Assembly: GCA_964304625.1 (NCBI GenBank) | Contig: OZ199839.1 | Span: 10,292,001 to 10,356,000 of the forward strand | DNA from: Kudoa neothunni | Lineage: Eukaryota > Cnidaria | Length of the DNA: 64,000 nucleotides | Direction: 5' to 3' | Part shown: positions 23,546-36,589 of the stretch, piece after piece | Layout: each line of letters begins with the position of its first letter | How positions within the stretch are numbered: the stretch's first letter is position 1 | The notes under the pieces: model-generated | The model's input: the letters and a program-made list of their open reading frames with translations, nothing else | Databases searched by the model: none | Told to the model about the DNA's origin: nothing | Program-made: the position numbers and the translations under genes

Positions 23546-25480
23546 TAAATTTTTATTATTTATTCACTTTATAAAAATGCATTTGGTACATTTTTTATAA
23601 TGTTGCATGAGATAATTAAAATAAAACAATCCTATCTAACAGAGGAAAAATACGAAAAATCAATCTCTTAACCACTTTTATATGATTTGCGTACACGTAC
23701 ATATAAAATGTTTTGATATCAGTCTCTGAATATAATTTAGATAATAACAATTCATTGAAAATAACTGATCATATAAAGCGAATATATTTGTATTACTTTC
23801 GAATATTAAAACTATTTTTTTAAACTTGGAGTATTCAATATTATTTTTATTGGTTTCACGTAACTTTTCATTAATTATATAAAATTTTTAAAATTTTAAT
23901 TTAATATCATATTGTTGTTAGGTTGACAACGTCTCCCATTAATTTTATAAATTTAAATGGCAGAATATCCTGTGCATAATTGTTTGAGCTCTTCATTTAG
24001 AAGTGATAGTTAGATCAACTACGGTAGTTTCGCGGTAAAAGTTTATTAACTTTATATTTTAATTTTTTTAAAGGATTAAAAGATCAGTGGGATTTGTGAA
24101 GAAATACATTCCTTTGATGTTATTTCATTTCTTTAAATTGCTTCCATCGAATTTCGTTGTAAATGTGTAAACATAAATAATCAATGTTTCCGCTGATTAA
24201 ATTCATTAGAAAAATTTATAAAATACAAAAAATATTAGAAAATGAATCGTTATTATTAAAAACTCCATTACATATTTTAGTTTATAGCATTGTAAATTAA
24301 AGTATCAGTAATTTTCGCTCACCTGTATCAAATTTAGTGTATCAAACTTTTTGTTCGTATTTATCAGAAATATTCCTAGTTTCGATTTAAGATGAATAGC
24401 CATTGAGAGCTAAAAAAATCAATCAATGTAAATGCCCATCTATAAATCTACGCATGGCTTTTTAATCGCGTTATTTTTATTTTGGTTATTTTCCACCATT
24501 TCTCAATTCTGATGGCTATAATATTTTCAAAATATTGTAAAATTAAAGTCACCGAAGTTTTTTATTTAATATTGGTAAAATATGGAATGTTTTAGGAAAA
24601 CTTTGAAAAACGGATTACTTATTGCAATTTTTTAAATAAAAAGGTCATAACGAAGAAAGTTGTAATGAGATCAGTAAAATGTCAGACATAAATAGGACTA
24701 CTCTCACGGAACCATAATTTGCTCAAAATTCGTTTACAATAAAAAAATTTCGTATTCTACATCTTATTTATGTCTATTTAAAAGAAAAGAAATGGTGCTG
24801 AACAAATTCTATTTAACCAAAAGGAATATATTTTAACTTCTCAAAACTGTTAACCATTTCTTACATTAATTTAATCTTCTTAAGACGTCAGAATCAATTA
24901 GACCCCAAATCAAAATTAATTTGCTGTTAACTTTTTGGTTGAAAATTTGTTTTCAAATTCAGATTATTCTAACACTTTTATGGTGAATATATTATATTGT
25001 TTTCAATATAATATATAACAAAATTCTTTAAAATAATTTCATCTTGCAAAAACTTTGAGATTAAATTGTTATCGCAACTTTTAGATAAAATTTTATTGAA
25101 AAATATCACTACTCAGGATCCGATGCATTTTATTTACCATTAATAATTAAATATTAATCAAAATATTTCAAAATCTTGTAATTAATCACATCAGACATAC
25201 TTGCATTATTAGAGTATAAATGTGAATGGAAAACATTTAAAATCAATTATGAACTTCGTTAAAAATAAAAATAATAGATTTTTGAGAAAAACGTCACAAA
25301 TTATTTTAAAAATAATAACTATACCATAGTATTATTTTGAGCAGTCAAAACATTATTTTAATGAATATCATTGACAATCTGGGAAACATATATTTTTGTC
25401 ATTCTTACGTGGACAAATGACACACCGTGAGCTTAACTGTTTTTATTGGTAAAATGATAATTATGTTGCAAAAGAAGGTT
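23546..25480. other. Intergenic, nothing recognised
   Basis: Highly AT-rich spacer with no ORF above 60 codons and no terminal repeats that I could see. Confidence 0.5.
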
Positions 25481-26450
25481 TTCTTTTATGATATTCCAAT
25501 TTTATCATTTCTTGTAACGAGCGGTTGATCAGTTCTTCGATTATTTCATCCAATAAATTATATCAAAGTTTAGGTCATCTTCCATATAATTATCAACAAC
25601 ACAAATGTATTGATCAATGACAAATAAATTATACAAAAGAAAACAGTCATTGGCTATATTTGCTTAAATCAATTAACCGCTACAAATTCTAGCATTCTAG
25701 CAACTGTATCAACTCCTTCTTTGGTTTCAATATAACATGTAATAACTTCAGGTTTCTTCTATGTTTCATTTAGAATTTTCACATCTGTTGACCCAATGGA
25801 TAATGGAATGGAGGATTTATTCTTTTTGGATATATACGATGCTAGCATATATTTTTCATAAAATAAAAACATTATGATAAATGGTTGTTTTTTGTCGGAT
25901 AGAAGTATATACTTTGGAGGGTCTTCTTGGTGTCTTATCGTTCCTAAATATGTCAAACGATTTTATAACAACTTGACGAAAGTGAAATGTTTATTATATA
26001 TTTTTCGAGAAGATCAACGAGAAAAAGAATTTATAACATATTTTTCCGGTTTAAGAGGCATATATTGTCTAAAAAGACATACCTTGTTAAAAGTGACCCA
26101 TTTTTCATTGACTGTAACATCTCGATTGGGAAAAATATTTTGATAATTCTTTTTCCCAAATTTCCCACATATCACAGATATGACCAGACCTATCAGATTT
26201 GCCACTTTCCACCCTTATATTGAAATAATCAAAATAGATTGTCCTTATGATTTGTTTGGATATATATATATTTTGAAAAATTGCGGTAAATCTCCTTTCC
26301 TTTGGTTAAGCTAAACAATTCCGATAACAGCACTTCTCTGTCGTTATATAAAACCCAACGAATAAGAATACCCAAGGAGACATTCAATTCTGTAGTATTA
26401 AAATATCCCCACTCATATTTTGGTTAATCATATTAAGTCGTCATAATCTT
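25480..26450 (-). mobile_element. piggyBac transposase relic
   Basis: Read leftwards, pieces in several frames follow the piggyBac order: a helical stretch with ICDMWEIWEKELSKYF, then VNEKWVTFNKVCLFRQYMPL with KPEKYVIN (the conserved DE-x7-GR-x-x-x-(R/I)QY-x-P-x-KP region, with E kept but the preceding D replaced), then RLTYLGTIR, then VLASYI-like with KKNKSS, and finally KKPEVITCYIETKEGVD. Stops and frame changes separate them. No TTAA-flanked ends were found. The family is clear, the copy is dead. Confidence 0.65.
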
Positions 26451-27995
26451 TTTTATAAAACCCAAAATAATTAAAAAGAAAAATGACATAAAATCACTTC
26501 ATGATTTAATTTATAATTATAATAAAAAATTTATATAGGGTAATTGCCAATTGAGATATCTGGATGACTCAAGAAAATAATAGAATTACCAAATGTCATA
26601 TGGAACATACAAAAAGCTTCTTGAATGGCCTAAAGCTACAGAATTAGTATATTAGTTACAGAAATTTGAAAAAAATGTCGACTACCCCATATCAAACCTC
26701 GCAATACCGAGACCTTACTGCATATACTTGTTAGATGTATCTACTATGAGATTAGTGAGACAATCATTTATGTGGCCTTCTCCTAACTATTGCATAATAA
26801 ACATCAATAAAGAAAACTGAGAAAGTTTAAGCGCATAGTATTTCATTTTGAATATTATTATTCAATTAATATTACACATATTTTTTTGAATTTATTAAGC
26901 TTCAGAAATTCAAAATTGGCAAATATAAGTTTTTTAAATCTAATCATACGTCACTTGGACAAGCAAAAATTTTGAATGGATAAAAAGTTATCAAGGATTT
27001 TGATGAAAACATAACATTTGTAGAATATACAAAAATATTTATTGTTTAAGAGTAAAAGATTTTCTAGCTATTAATCTCCAACATAACCAAATTCCAAACA
27101 AGTTAGTTGGTTGTCTAAGATACTTGTTGGATTAGAATCCACCGGCGTCACATTCGAGCCAGTTGAATTTTCATTAGTTTTCACTAACAAGTTGACAGAA
27201 ACTCAAAATTTGATAATTATCTATTATTTACTATTTATAATGGCTCTTCTCCATGAAATATAAATAACACAATTATGTTAACTATAAAGCCTGCGTTACA
27301 GGGCTATCTGCAATTAAACACAAGGATATATACAATAGTTTGTTTGCTTTACGATATTAGATTCATAAAATTAACAGCAAATAATACGGTGGTAACAAAA
27401 TATTTTTAACTACTTATTCGCTATACAAGTCAAATATTGTAGTTCACAATCAGTCGAAGCAAATTCTAGGGGTAACTCATTTATATTACAACATTGATCC
27501 AAATTAAAACTGCGAGTAGTTTGTTTTGCAAACCGATCTAATTTGATGTTAAAACAAAAGATTAAAACTAAATGAATCCATTAATTTAATTCGGTTACGT
27601 AGCCCTCTAATTTGGCCATTTGACACCTCAAAATTGAGCGGCAATTTGGTGAAGACTTCTTATGATTAAGCGTATCTTTGTCTTACGAAAAATCCTGGTT
27701 ATTCTTACTTTATTAGAATTATTCTAATAATTTTTTTTTAATTTTAGTGCCTAATCATTATAAGAATGTTTTGATATATGATTTAAGAGGATAACAACAG
27801 AATTCTATTGGTTGCTAACTTGTTGTATCCCTTGGAATATTGCTATACTTATATTTTCGTTATTTGATCAATCTTGGAGAGAGCTAAATGTTTGACAAAC
27901 GGCGGATTTTAAAAAAGTGGTAAATTTGAAAATTACCTCAATTAAATTGATCTATTTTGTTTTGTTTGAGGTGTGAAGGGTTTATAATTTTGAAA
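26451..27995. other. Intergenic, nothing recognised
   Basis: AT-rich; no ORF, repeat pair or RNA gene that I can support. The T-box promoter should lie at its right end. Confidence 0.45.
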
Positions 27996-30900
27996 ATGCA
28001 GAATCAGTCGGTAGCAATGAATAAAATCGTTCCATACACAAGTAACCAGAAAACGCTGAGCAACAATTCCACCGTCAATGGAGTCAATAATGGGCATTAT
28101 CTACCTGGTAACGATCCTAGCGTGAATGAGTAACATACGATTCCAAAGAATGGAAGTATCTATGACAATCAAACAGTTAAACATCATAATCTAATGATTG
28201 CCTACCCAACTTGCGGGTTAAATTTGGCCCATAATTTCCCCACCGTACGTGAACACCAGCACATGCCACCAAACCCAAACTTTGGGCAAATAAACGATTC
28301 CCACGTCATCAACAATGCTACGTTTCCAAGTAATTACAGTTGTAACGGTAACCTCTACCCACAGAATGAGCATATCCAAAATTCTTTTCCCCAAGCATTG
28401 AACCCATTTCCAGGGTTAGAGATCGATCATTATCCGCTCCAATCCCGACAGAACACTTCTGTGCCGTCTTACCTAGACCGGCCTCGCACACTCTCCTCAA
28501 CCCACCTTGGTATTCCATCAACTCAATTTGATAAAAAGTTCAGCCAAATTAATAACCAATCTCTCTATTATGCATTCTTTCCCACTTCAATAAAGGAATC
28601 AAAAAACAATGGTCCACTTCCACAAGAAAACCAATTAGTGTACCATCGACAATATTGTAAACAAAGAAACATTAATACCACAAAAAATTCTGCTTTTTCT
28701 CTGGATGAAACTCAGACCAATAATATGAGAAATTTGAATAAGTATATTCAAAGCAATCAGCCTCTACTTAGCAAAAATGGAAGTGCACACCAGCTAGCTT
28801 CGGCATTTAATCATGCTGAGTTACTTCAACTGTTCACCAAAGGCAGTCAGTTTCCCGTTACCTGTACAATGAATAACCTTTCCAATCAAAGTTACGCTCA
28901 AGGTATTTCTATTGTATATATAATCATATACTTACAATTTGTAATATAGATCATACCAAGCTACCAATGGGTTATTCTAACACTCAATTACTTTGTGATA
29001 CCAATAAGGGGTTAAATGGGTTTTCATCAACTGATTCATTGTTGTCGACGCCTACTAGTCCAATCCACATGTAAAAATTATATACTCATTTTTATGATGA
29101 ATTTAACTTGAATATATATATCCAGGGATTCAAAAACAGTTTTAAAAACTAACCCGGGGGAAAAGTAGTTGCCAATTTGCCAGCAGAGATTTTACTACTG
29201 GAACTGAAGTCGTTAAAATGGATTTAATAGATCAAGGTAATGAGTGAGATAGGTGATATCCAATATAATCATTTTTATTAGTAAATGTTAAAAATATAAA
29301 CGGAGATGGTTTACAATTTTCCATGAGCCCGGATAATGGATACTATAACAAGAGGCAACAACATCAACAAGCGGTGATTCATAAACAAGACTTGTCGAAC
29401 TCAACCCCCCCTGCGTCACACACCGATCAGGACCAAATACGCTTCCCTGGCAGTAATACAGACAGTGTTGCAAACATCATGAGAGATAAATACAACATGA
29501 ATGATGTAAATCATCGCCAACAACGACAACCTACTGAACCAAACAACTATGTTAATTCAGTTCCCGATGCCAATATGGGTGTTAACTCGAGTAGACAACG
29601 GAGATTGAAGACTCCTTCTCAACAGAAAAATGAAATTATCAGAGGACAAAATGATGAAAAAGTAATTCACTCCGAAAAAACGTTAAGAGAGATGGCTGCA
29701 AGGCACGAGCCTTTCTTATGTGTATCGCCAATCAAACATTTAACTAACAATACACACGTTTGGCAAAATGGTTTTATGCCAGTTATTCAACCAAGTATAT
29801 AATAGATCTGTTTTTTTTTTTGAAAAAATGGTGTGTGTTTTAGATGACCCATTATTGGAGCAAGAATGGTTGGCCGGAATGAGAATATATGGATATTACG
29901 TCCGACATTATATGTTGCCAAGTAAGTTTATTTTTAATTTGTATATATTTACACATGTTTGTTAGATATTCATATAGAACATTTGCCAGATTCGTTAACT
30001 AAGAAATTGCTGTTGAGCCAGTTGGGGAAAATCGATTTGCTCCTATTTCTTCATCCAACATCTCCTATTCCAAATAAAGAATGTTGAAGATTTTGTCTCA
30101 TTTTTGGCATATGGGAATGAACAGAGGCTGACTCGAAATGGGAGGTATATATGTAGATTCTTACAGCTGTTAAATGAGCATTAAAATTACAATAAATTTC
30201 TATATAGAAGTATATTTCCAAGAATTGAGTTCACGCCTAAAAACCTACAACCAGACACCACATACAGTTTTTTCCTTGAAATTCTGCAGGGTGTTGAAGG
30301 TTGAACACAGGAAGAAATTCATCATTGAAGATGATTTGGAGAATTCTGTTGAGTACAAACATAGATTGGGCCAGCAGAAAGGATCAAAATGGATGGAAGA
30401 TTCTATTTCTTTTCGTGAAATTAAAATCACAAACAATGAAGATCTGGCAGATAAACCAGATATGGTAACAAAATCTATCACAGAAATAATGACATTTGTT
30501 TCTAATCTTTTCTGACGTTGTAATAATTTTCTAGGTAATACTTAAATCATCCAAAATGTATATCGTTAAACTGTGTATCACCTTAAACGGTTACAATCCC
30601 GCTTCTCCGTCCAATTCGAGGTCATATTGTGGCCCTGTTAACATTCTACGATTCATCTCAAGGACAGCATACACATTTTCTGAAGTAATTTGATGCTAAA
30701 TCTTATTTATTTGAATCTTTTTTGATTAAGATTAACGAAATGAAAAAAAATTGTAACAAATTCGCTTACGGGGAGAGACGGGATAATGACGTGCGAAAAC
30801 CAAGAAGAGACGCTAAGAAAATTGATTTCTTCGAGCGTTGTTATTCCAATATGCGTACAAATGAATAATAAACATGTATACTTTTAGGTTGCCCAAGATG

Positions 30901-31130
30901 TCGAATGGTCTCTTCAAACAAAAAATTTTACTAGCTCTTTGGCCAACAACACACTCTATCAAAACGCAATTAACAACCACATCCGACTAATTCCCTCCGA
31001 AGGTGTATATGGATTCGACTACAGTGACGACAGCCTACTCATAAAAATGCTTAATGCAGAATCCGACCGTGATTACAATCGGTGTTCGATATTCAAACAA
31101 TGGCAACAAGAAGGAGGAGTCTCCAAATAA
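27996..31130 (+). CDS. T-box transcription factor, possibly disrupted
   Basis: Exons inferred: 27996-28121, 28149-28902, 28950-29070, about 29166-29236, 29282-29794, 29844-29921, about 29966-30144, 30208-30464, 30535-30684, 30731 to about 30860 and about 30897-31130. A long Asn/Gln/Pro-rich region precedes the T-box. T-box landmarks: NEQRLTRNGR|SIFPRIEFTP, then LQPDTTYSFFLEILQG, EHRKKFI, GSKWMEDSISFREIKITNN, DMVILKS, and FISRTAYTFSE|INEMKKN with NKFAYGERR, all in family order. The frame breaks at 30293-30306, where GTTGAAG is followed by GTTGAAC; one repeat less restores the canonical spacing. A second unclear frame step lies between 29966 and 30090. An in-frame TAA at 28131 falls inside a putative 27-nt intron. 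Subfamily not assigned. Confidence 0.72.
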
Positions 31131-31715
31131 GAATTCCATCCAAATATTCAAAATACGATATCATCTACATAAATTCTTGTCAATTCACCCTTTCCCATTT
31201 CCATCTTAAAGTTTCGCCCTTTTTTCTGTTCCTTACCTTACCATATAATCGATATATTACGAACTTTCTTAGTTACTCTTAGTTTTTTAGTTTGATAATC
31301 TGATTACTTGTTGGGTATATTATAATTTATTTAAATTTAAATGATAGTTTTCAATTACAAATTGAGTTGAATTTTTGTGACCTAATTTTAAATAAAAATA
31401 AATTAGGCAAGGAAAAGGAATATTTGTTTATTACATTAACTTAAAGCCTATAACATCTGAGTCATTTAGTTAGTGATTTTTTTATATTTAATTTGTAAAG
31501 ATCTCTCAACTTTTTCTCGAGATTGGAATATTCTGCTTTCACCTCTTTACAGCTTACAGCTCAAGGTTCATTTAAAATTTAAATGAACATGGGAAAAAAT
31601 TGTCTCTCCTTGGAACTACATTTTGATTATTTTCTCTAAAATAATATTTGAACGTTATCACATGACAATATCTATTTCAAATATTAGAAATAGTGGGTTA
31701 AAGCTCACTTTAGCC
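31131..31715. other. T-box 3' flank, no gene seen
   Basis: AT-rich 3' region running up to the outer hAT terminus; no coding potential recognised. Confidence 0.45.
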
Positions 31716-33155
31716 CAGTGGTGGAAACAACATGGCTAAAGTGCAGGCCACATTAGCGCATTACAGAATCTTGGAGGGCCGTATTATTGACTAAGTGTTT
31801 TTTTGATAATTTAAATACTTATTGATGGCTTTGCTAACACTCTTGGTACAATAAAAAAAGAAAATATATGAATTCACTTGAAAATGTTTCCAACTAGTGA
31901 AACTTAATAAGGAATTAAATAGATTTTTTAAATATAGTAATTTTGTGACTGTCATACTATTGTATCGATTGAAATAATAGGCTTTATACTTAATAAATTT
32001 TAATTTTAATTGCAGGTGTGAAAATTTAATAATACTCGTTAAGTAAACATGAAATTTTTAAACATAGCATCCAATATAACATATACTCTAAAAGTGGTCT
32101 AAATTATCAATATGAATATAATAAAATTAGCCCAAAAATTACATTCATGATATTTCAGATTACACCAAATTTATTATGAACTAAATATCACCGACGCATG
32201 GAAGTAATTTTCTCAAAATTTATTACGAAACATTTTAATTCCAAAGTATGATCTAAATAACTTGAAATTACAAAAATCGTAATTTTTGGTAATTATCAAT
32301 GTAATATTCATATTTTTAAGGTTTTGTAAAATGATTTTTCATAATAAAAATTTCACCCAAAAAAGATATAAATTATTATTTTTTAGCCCAAATTGTTTCT
32401 TTCAATTTCACTTATTTATATCAATAAATAACAGAAATATTTATCATAAGGTTTTAACTCTGAATTGATTGGTGTTTCTTTTTATAAAGTTCAAAGTATT
32501 TTGAGGCCGTTTATTCTCTATTGTTATCGTTGGCTTTCTTATTGAATTCTCTATGATTCATTTGATGCTACCGCTTCAAGTCATATTCCTTTAATACAGG
32601 AACTGATTCGAGACAGGCAACAATCCAATTTATCCACTGAATGTGTGAAGAAATATTTTTTGAGTCCCATTATCATGAAGACTGCAGCTTTCTTCAATAA
32701 GTGTACAAACATGTAATGTCGACAAACGACGATTAATAAGGGAAGTTTGAGCGCATTATCACTTGAGAAAATTAGGAAGATAGAAAATTATTCCTACGTT
32801 AAGCTGATAAATTGATACACCTCTATTATAAACATTTATAGTTAAAAATCTAAGGATATCTAAAAAATTATACAAATTACATTGATTTTATACTATTTGA
32901 ACATAGCAATAAATAATTTTTTCGTTGATATATCGTTTGTAATTAAGGGTACGTAATGGTTCCTATTGTGTTAAATTTCTAATTTAGATATGAATATCGC
33001 ATGCCCATGATTTTTTTAACATTTAGTTAATTTTAGATTCTTTTGTCGTAAATTGAATTTGAAGTACCAGTTTTTTCAAAAGTTGATAACCTGTTATTTG
33101 GTTTTAAGTGCGTACAAACCTTCCCTTGATCATTATTACAAGTGATAATCAAAGG

Positions 33156-34424
33156 TAGGATTGCCAGACTATTTTTGTAAATCGTACCAAATAGTTTCAA
33201 AAAATTTAAAATCATACTAAAATTTTAAAAATAATCCAAAAAATATAATTCTAGCAACATTAAACTAATCGAAACCGAAAAAATAGTTGATATGACCTAT
33301 TTATATATCAAAATATTTATTCGTTATCACTGTCCTTCTTATTATATAGGTTTATTTTTTCCATCATTTTAGTTAATTGGTCAGATGGATTCCAGCACGT
33401 GCGACTGACGTCTCTCAATAAACATTTAATATATAGCAGAGCAATTGTTGTTTCATCTTCCGATACGAACCGTTTTCTAACTTGGTTTTTATTCATTAAA
33501 AAAAATAATCTACCAGCAGATCCAGGCGTACGAGACAAAGCAAGTAAAGACAGCATTAATTTTGACAGTAGTCGATACTTAAATATTACTCCTCTTCTTT
33601 CATTTTTGAACGCATATCAATATTCCTTCGGATCTTTTCAATGAAATGACCGTTATTTTACAGTCTATGTTATATCTATTCACTGTCCGAGTTTAAATGC
33701 TCATCTTCAACAATAATATTTGGAAATCTCATTGAGAGGGGTGTAATGGAATGGGGTTTTACTTCATTGACATTTGCAGGATGGTTGCTTCAAATAACCG
33801 TATCGACATAAATTTTGCTATGCTTATAAACCTTTGAAATATCTGTTTCGTCAGTAATAAATGGACATCTATAATTTTGGTTAGAAAGTAAACAATATCT
33901 TGAGTACTTATTCTAGTAGTATTTTCATTCCAAACTGTTTCTACTTTTGATTCTCAATAAAATTTATCCGGATGAATATAATTTTAAAGGGAATTTAAAA
34001 TTTAAACTCCAGGTGTTATTTTTTGATCAGACTTCTCAAAAGATAATTACATGTCATTTTGTAATTTAATTTCGAATTTATTGAATATGGGTAAGAAAAA
34101 GTTAAATGTACAGTACGTTCTATTAATGAGTTTAAATAAAGGTGAAAATATTTTATGAATAACTTGCTCAAGAGACAGCCATCTTATGCGGCAGAGATAC
34201 TATATGATCTGATGCTCGGAGCCGAACAATTATTGTAATCCTTTATATTTATTTTGACGTTTTGAGCTGTTTGAGGGATATGAGCGGATATTTTACGCCG
34301 TCTTCGAACACTTTATCTCATTATGTGGCATGCACTTATAATAATTCTGTCTTACAATTCTTTGATCACAAAACGTACCAATACCTTTATTTGAGGCGAA
34401 AACGTACCAACTCTAGCAACCCTA
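33156..34424 (-). mobile_element. Inner hAT element with transposase relic
   Basis: The left end TAGGATTGCCAGA and the right end, reverse complement TAGGGTTGCTAGA, form imperfect inverted ends of a type known from hAT elements. They enclose a minus-strand transposase relic. No matching target duplication is visible. Confidence 0.5.
33317..33570 (-). pseudogene. hAT transposase C-terminal dimerisation fragment
   Basis: On the minus strand KLMLSLLALSRTPGSAGRLF continues into FLMNKNQVRKRF, SEDETTIALLYIK and CWNPSDQL. This follows the hAT C-terminal pattern (LL-x-LPHS-x-A-x-x-ER-x-FS-x-x-x-x-x-K, then a helix and the final NPSD-like motif). Upstream sequence to about 34200 shows only broken scraps of the rest. 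It is non-functional as it stands. Confidence 0.6.
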
Positions 34425-34628
34425 GGTAAACTTTCAAATCGGATAACTGAATCGCATAAAAATTAACGATTATAAATCTAAAATATTTGCCCCAAAGCAA
34501 AGTTATTTTTTAATTGGTTTATGGAAGAAAAACGCTGTTTTGGTGTTTTAGATTGTGAAAATGGTGTATTCTCGAGAAATTTTTCACCCTTCTAAACCGA
34601 TCCGCGGTCCGCACATCGTCCACCACTG

Positions 34629-36589
34629 CCTTAAACTAATGTTTTTATATTGTATTCATTATTATAACTTATATATAGTAGAGTTTTCGGTAAAAATATA
34701 CAACAAACGTTGAATAATCAAAAATAAAGTATGTAACTAACTAATAATTTTTCCCCACCCAACATACGCATTCATCTAACTCCTTTTAAATGAAATTTCG
34801 GTATCCGAAAGAAAAATGCCAGGTCCCAACATTTTCGGGACAAACGTAGAACTTAAATTATAATTATTTCGCTTTATACTGGCTTTAAGATAATTTTAAA
34901 AATTTCCTAAGAAGTTATATACTTGGAAAACTTACAAAAAGTGAAAAAATAATATTAATTTTAAGATAAGAACGTGCATAATGGAGATTGCATGTGGTTT
35001 CGATTTCGCACGAAGCTGATTTTTTGAGGAAATTTTAAGCTTATTCCTGAATTTTACTACGTAGATGAATGGATATAATTAAGATAGAAAACAGTGAGGC
35101 CATAGACCACCAACGAATGCAATAGTTGTGGAAATAAAAGCTTCATCGTTATCGCGAATAACATCCAACCCGAAATTCTTTTGGTTACCGATTATTACCA
35201 CAAGGTATGGGTTTAAAGTGAATTTTAATCCAAAAAACATATTAGGTTTGCAATATTCATTAGGCCTGTCAATACAATATCGGGTAATGGTAAAGTATGC
35301 GGCACTTAAAAAAAGTTCTTTTGCGCTCGACTTTTCACGATTCTTGATAATAAAATAAAAGAATACGGAGAGAAAAAATTAGGCTCAAAATAATAACTTA
35401 AAATTTTGAGAATTTTTCATCAGATTGCGGTCGGATGTCGGATACACATGTTATCTCCATCTTTTTCAACAAACATTGAATTGAGCTCTAATTTGTTTTA
35501 ATAATCATCCATAAACTGGTTCTACTTCATTTTTATACCATGTAAACACAAATTTTACATTATCAAATTTAGTTATACAAGTTTAAGCATGAATAGTTTA
35601 AAAGCGAAAAGACAACCACGTGCTCACTAAATATATTTTCTTAATAATTAATCAACATTATAATTTAGATCAGCGTTTAATTTCAACAGGGAAATAACTT
35701 AAGATAGATTATAATAAGTCATCACTGTAGGTTGAATTATTACATGTGTGTTTAGTATAGCATTCGATAAACTTAAAAATGTAGTTATAAAAAAACTTAC
35801 AAAACAGTAAAAAATATAGTTTCAAATTTTTTGTTCAATGTTTTTACACATACGTTAAGATAAAAAAAATGAATATAATCATTTTTAAAAATTAAGTCCC
35901 TGAATTGTACTAATAAAAACTGAATAATTCCTAAATTTCTAACATAAAATTTAATAAAAAAATTATAAACTAAAAAAAAACTTACTACATCACTATCTAT
36001 ATTCAAAGGTTCACAAAAGTATTTTATTAAAATGAAAGATGAGGTGTTTTTGTGAAATTTGCGAAAAGTTTATTTTTAAAGTTAGTTTATATAAAATTGT
36101 TTATATATCAATAGTAAAAAATTTAAATTGTAATAATAAGTAATTTTTGAATTAATAACTAAGAAAGAAACAAAATAATTCAATGTTTGTGTAAAATACA
36201 TACAGACATATGTTCGGATATAGTACGAACCTATATAAGAACTACCTGTTTAACATAGGTTTTAAAAGCAAAATTTATAATTAACCTATAAATCTTTATT
36301 CTAAATATCGCATTGATTTATATGCTACATTGTATATGTCGTACGGTGATGGGTGCAAATTTTATCTGGAAATATGGTTAAATAATTCTTCCAGTTTCCG
36401 GATAATCGGACATTTATCGACACATAATATCAATAAAATCCAAGTAAAATTTTAAATCTCTTCCGGATAATTAATAAAGGTTCCACTGTCCAAAAATTAT
36501 TAATTATATTATAAGTGAAATTTAAAAAAAAAGGAATGAGAAACAACCAAATAAAAATATAATATATCAGTACAATATAACAATAATTA
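34629..36589. other. Intergenic, no supported gene
   Basis: AT-rich spacer. ORFs of 69-76 codons (35128-35358, 35797-36006) have no recognised motif or splice context. Confidence 0.45.

Larger units (their letters stand above)
31716..34628. mobile_element. Outer hAT-like element (CAGTGGTGGA ends)
   Basis: CAGTGGTGGA at 31716-31725 is inverted at 34619-34628. The flanking 8-mers CTTTAGCC and CCTTAAAC agree at 5 of 8 positions, as an old hAT duplication might. The interior contains a second hAT element. The ends are short, so this is a tentative call. Confidence 0.4.

Noticed and set aside
28318-28521. Minus-strand ORF opposite the T-box N-terminal region
   Set aside because: It is antisense to a long coding exon with clear splice sites; the plus-strand frame is the supported one.
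30291-30330. Explaining the T-box frame change by an 11-nt or 20-nt intron
   Set aside because: Neither length restores the correct frame and both are shorter than any intron supported in this window.
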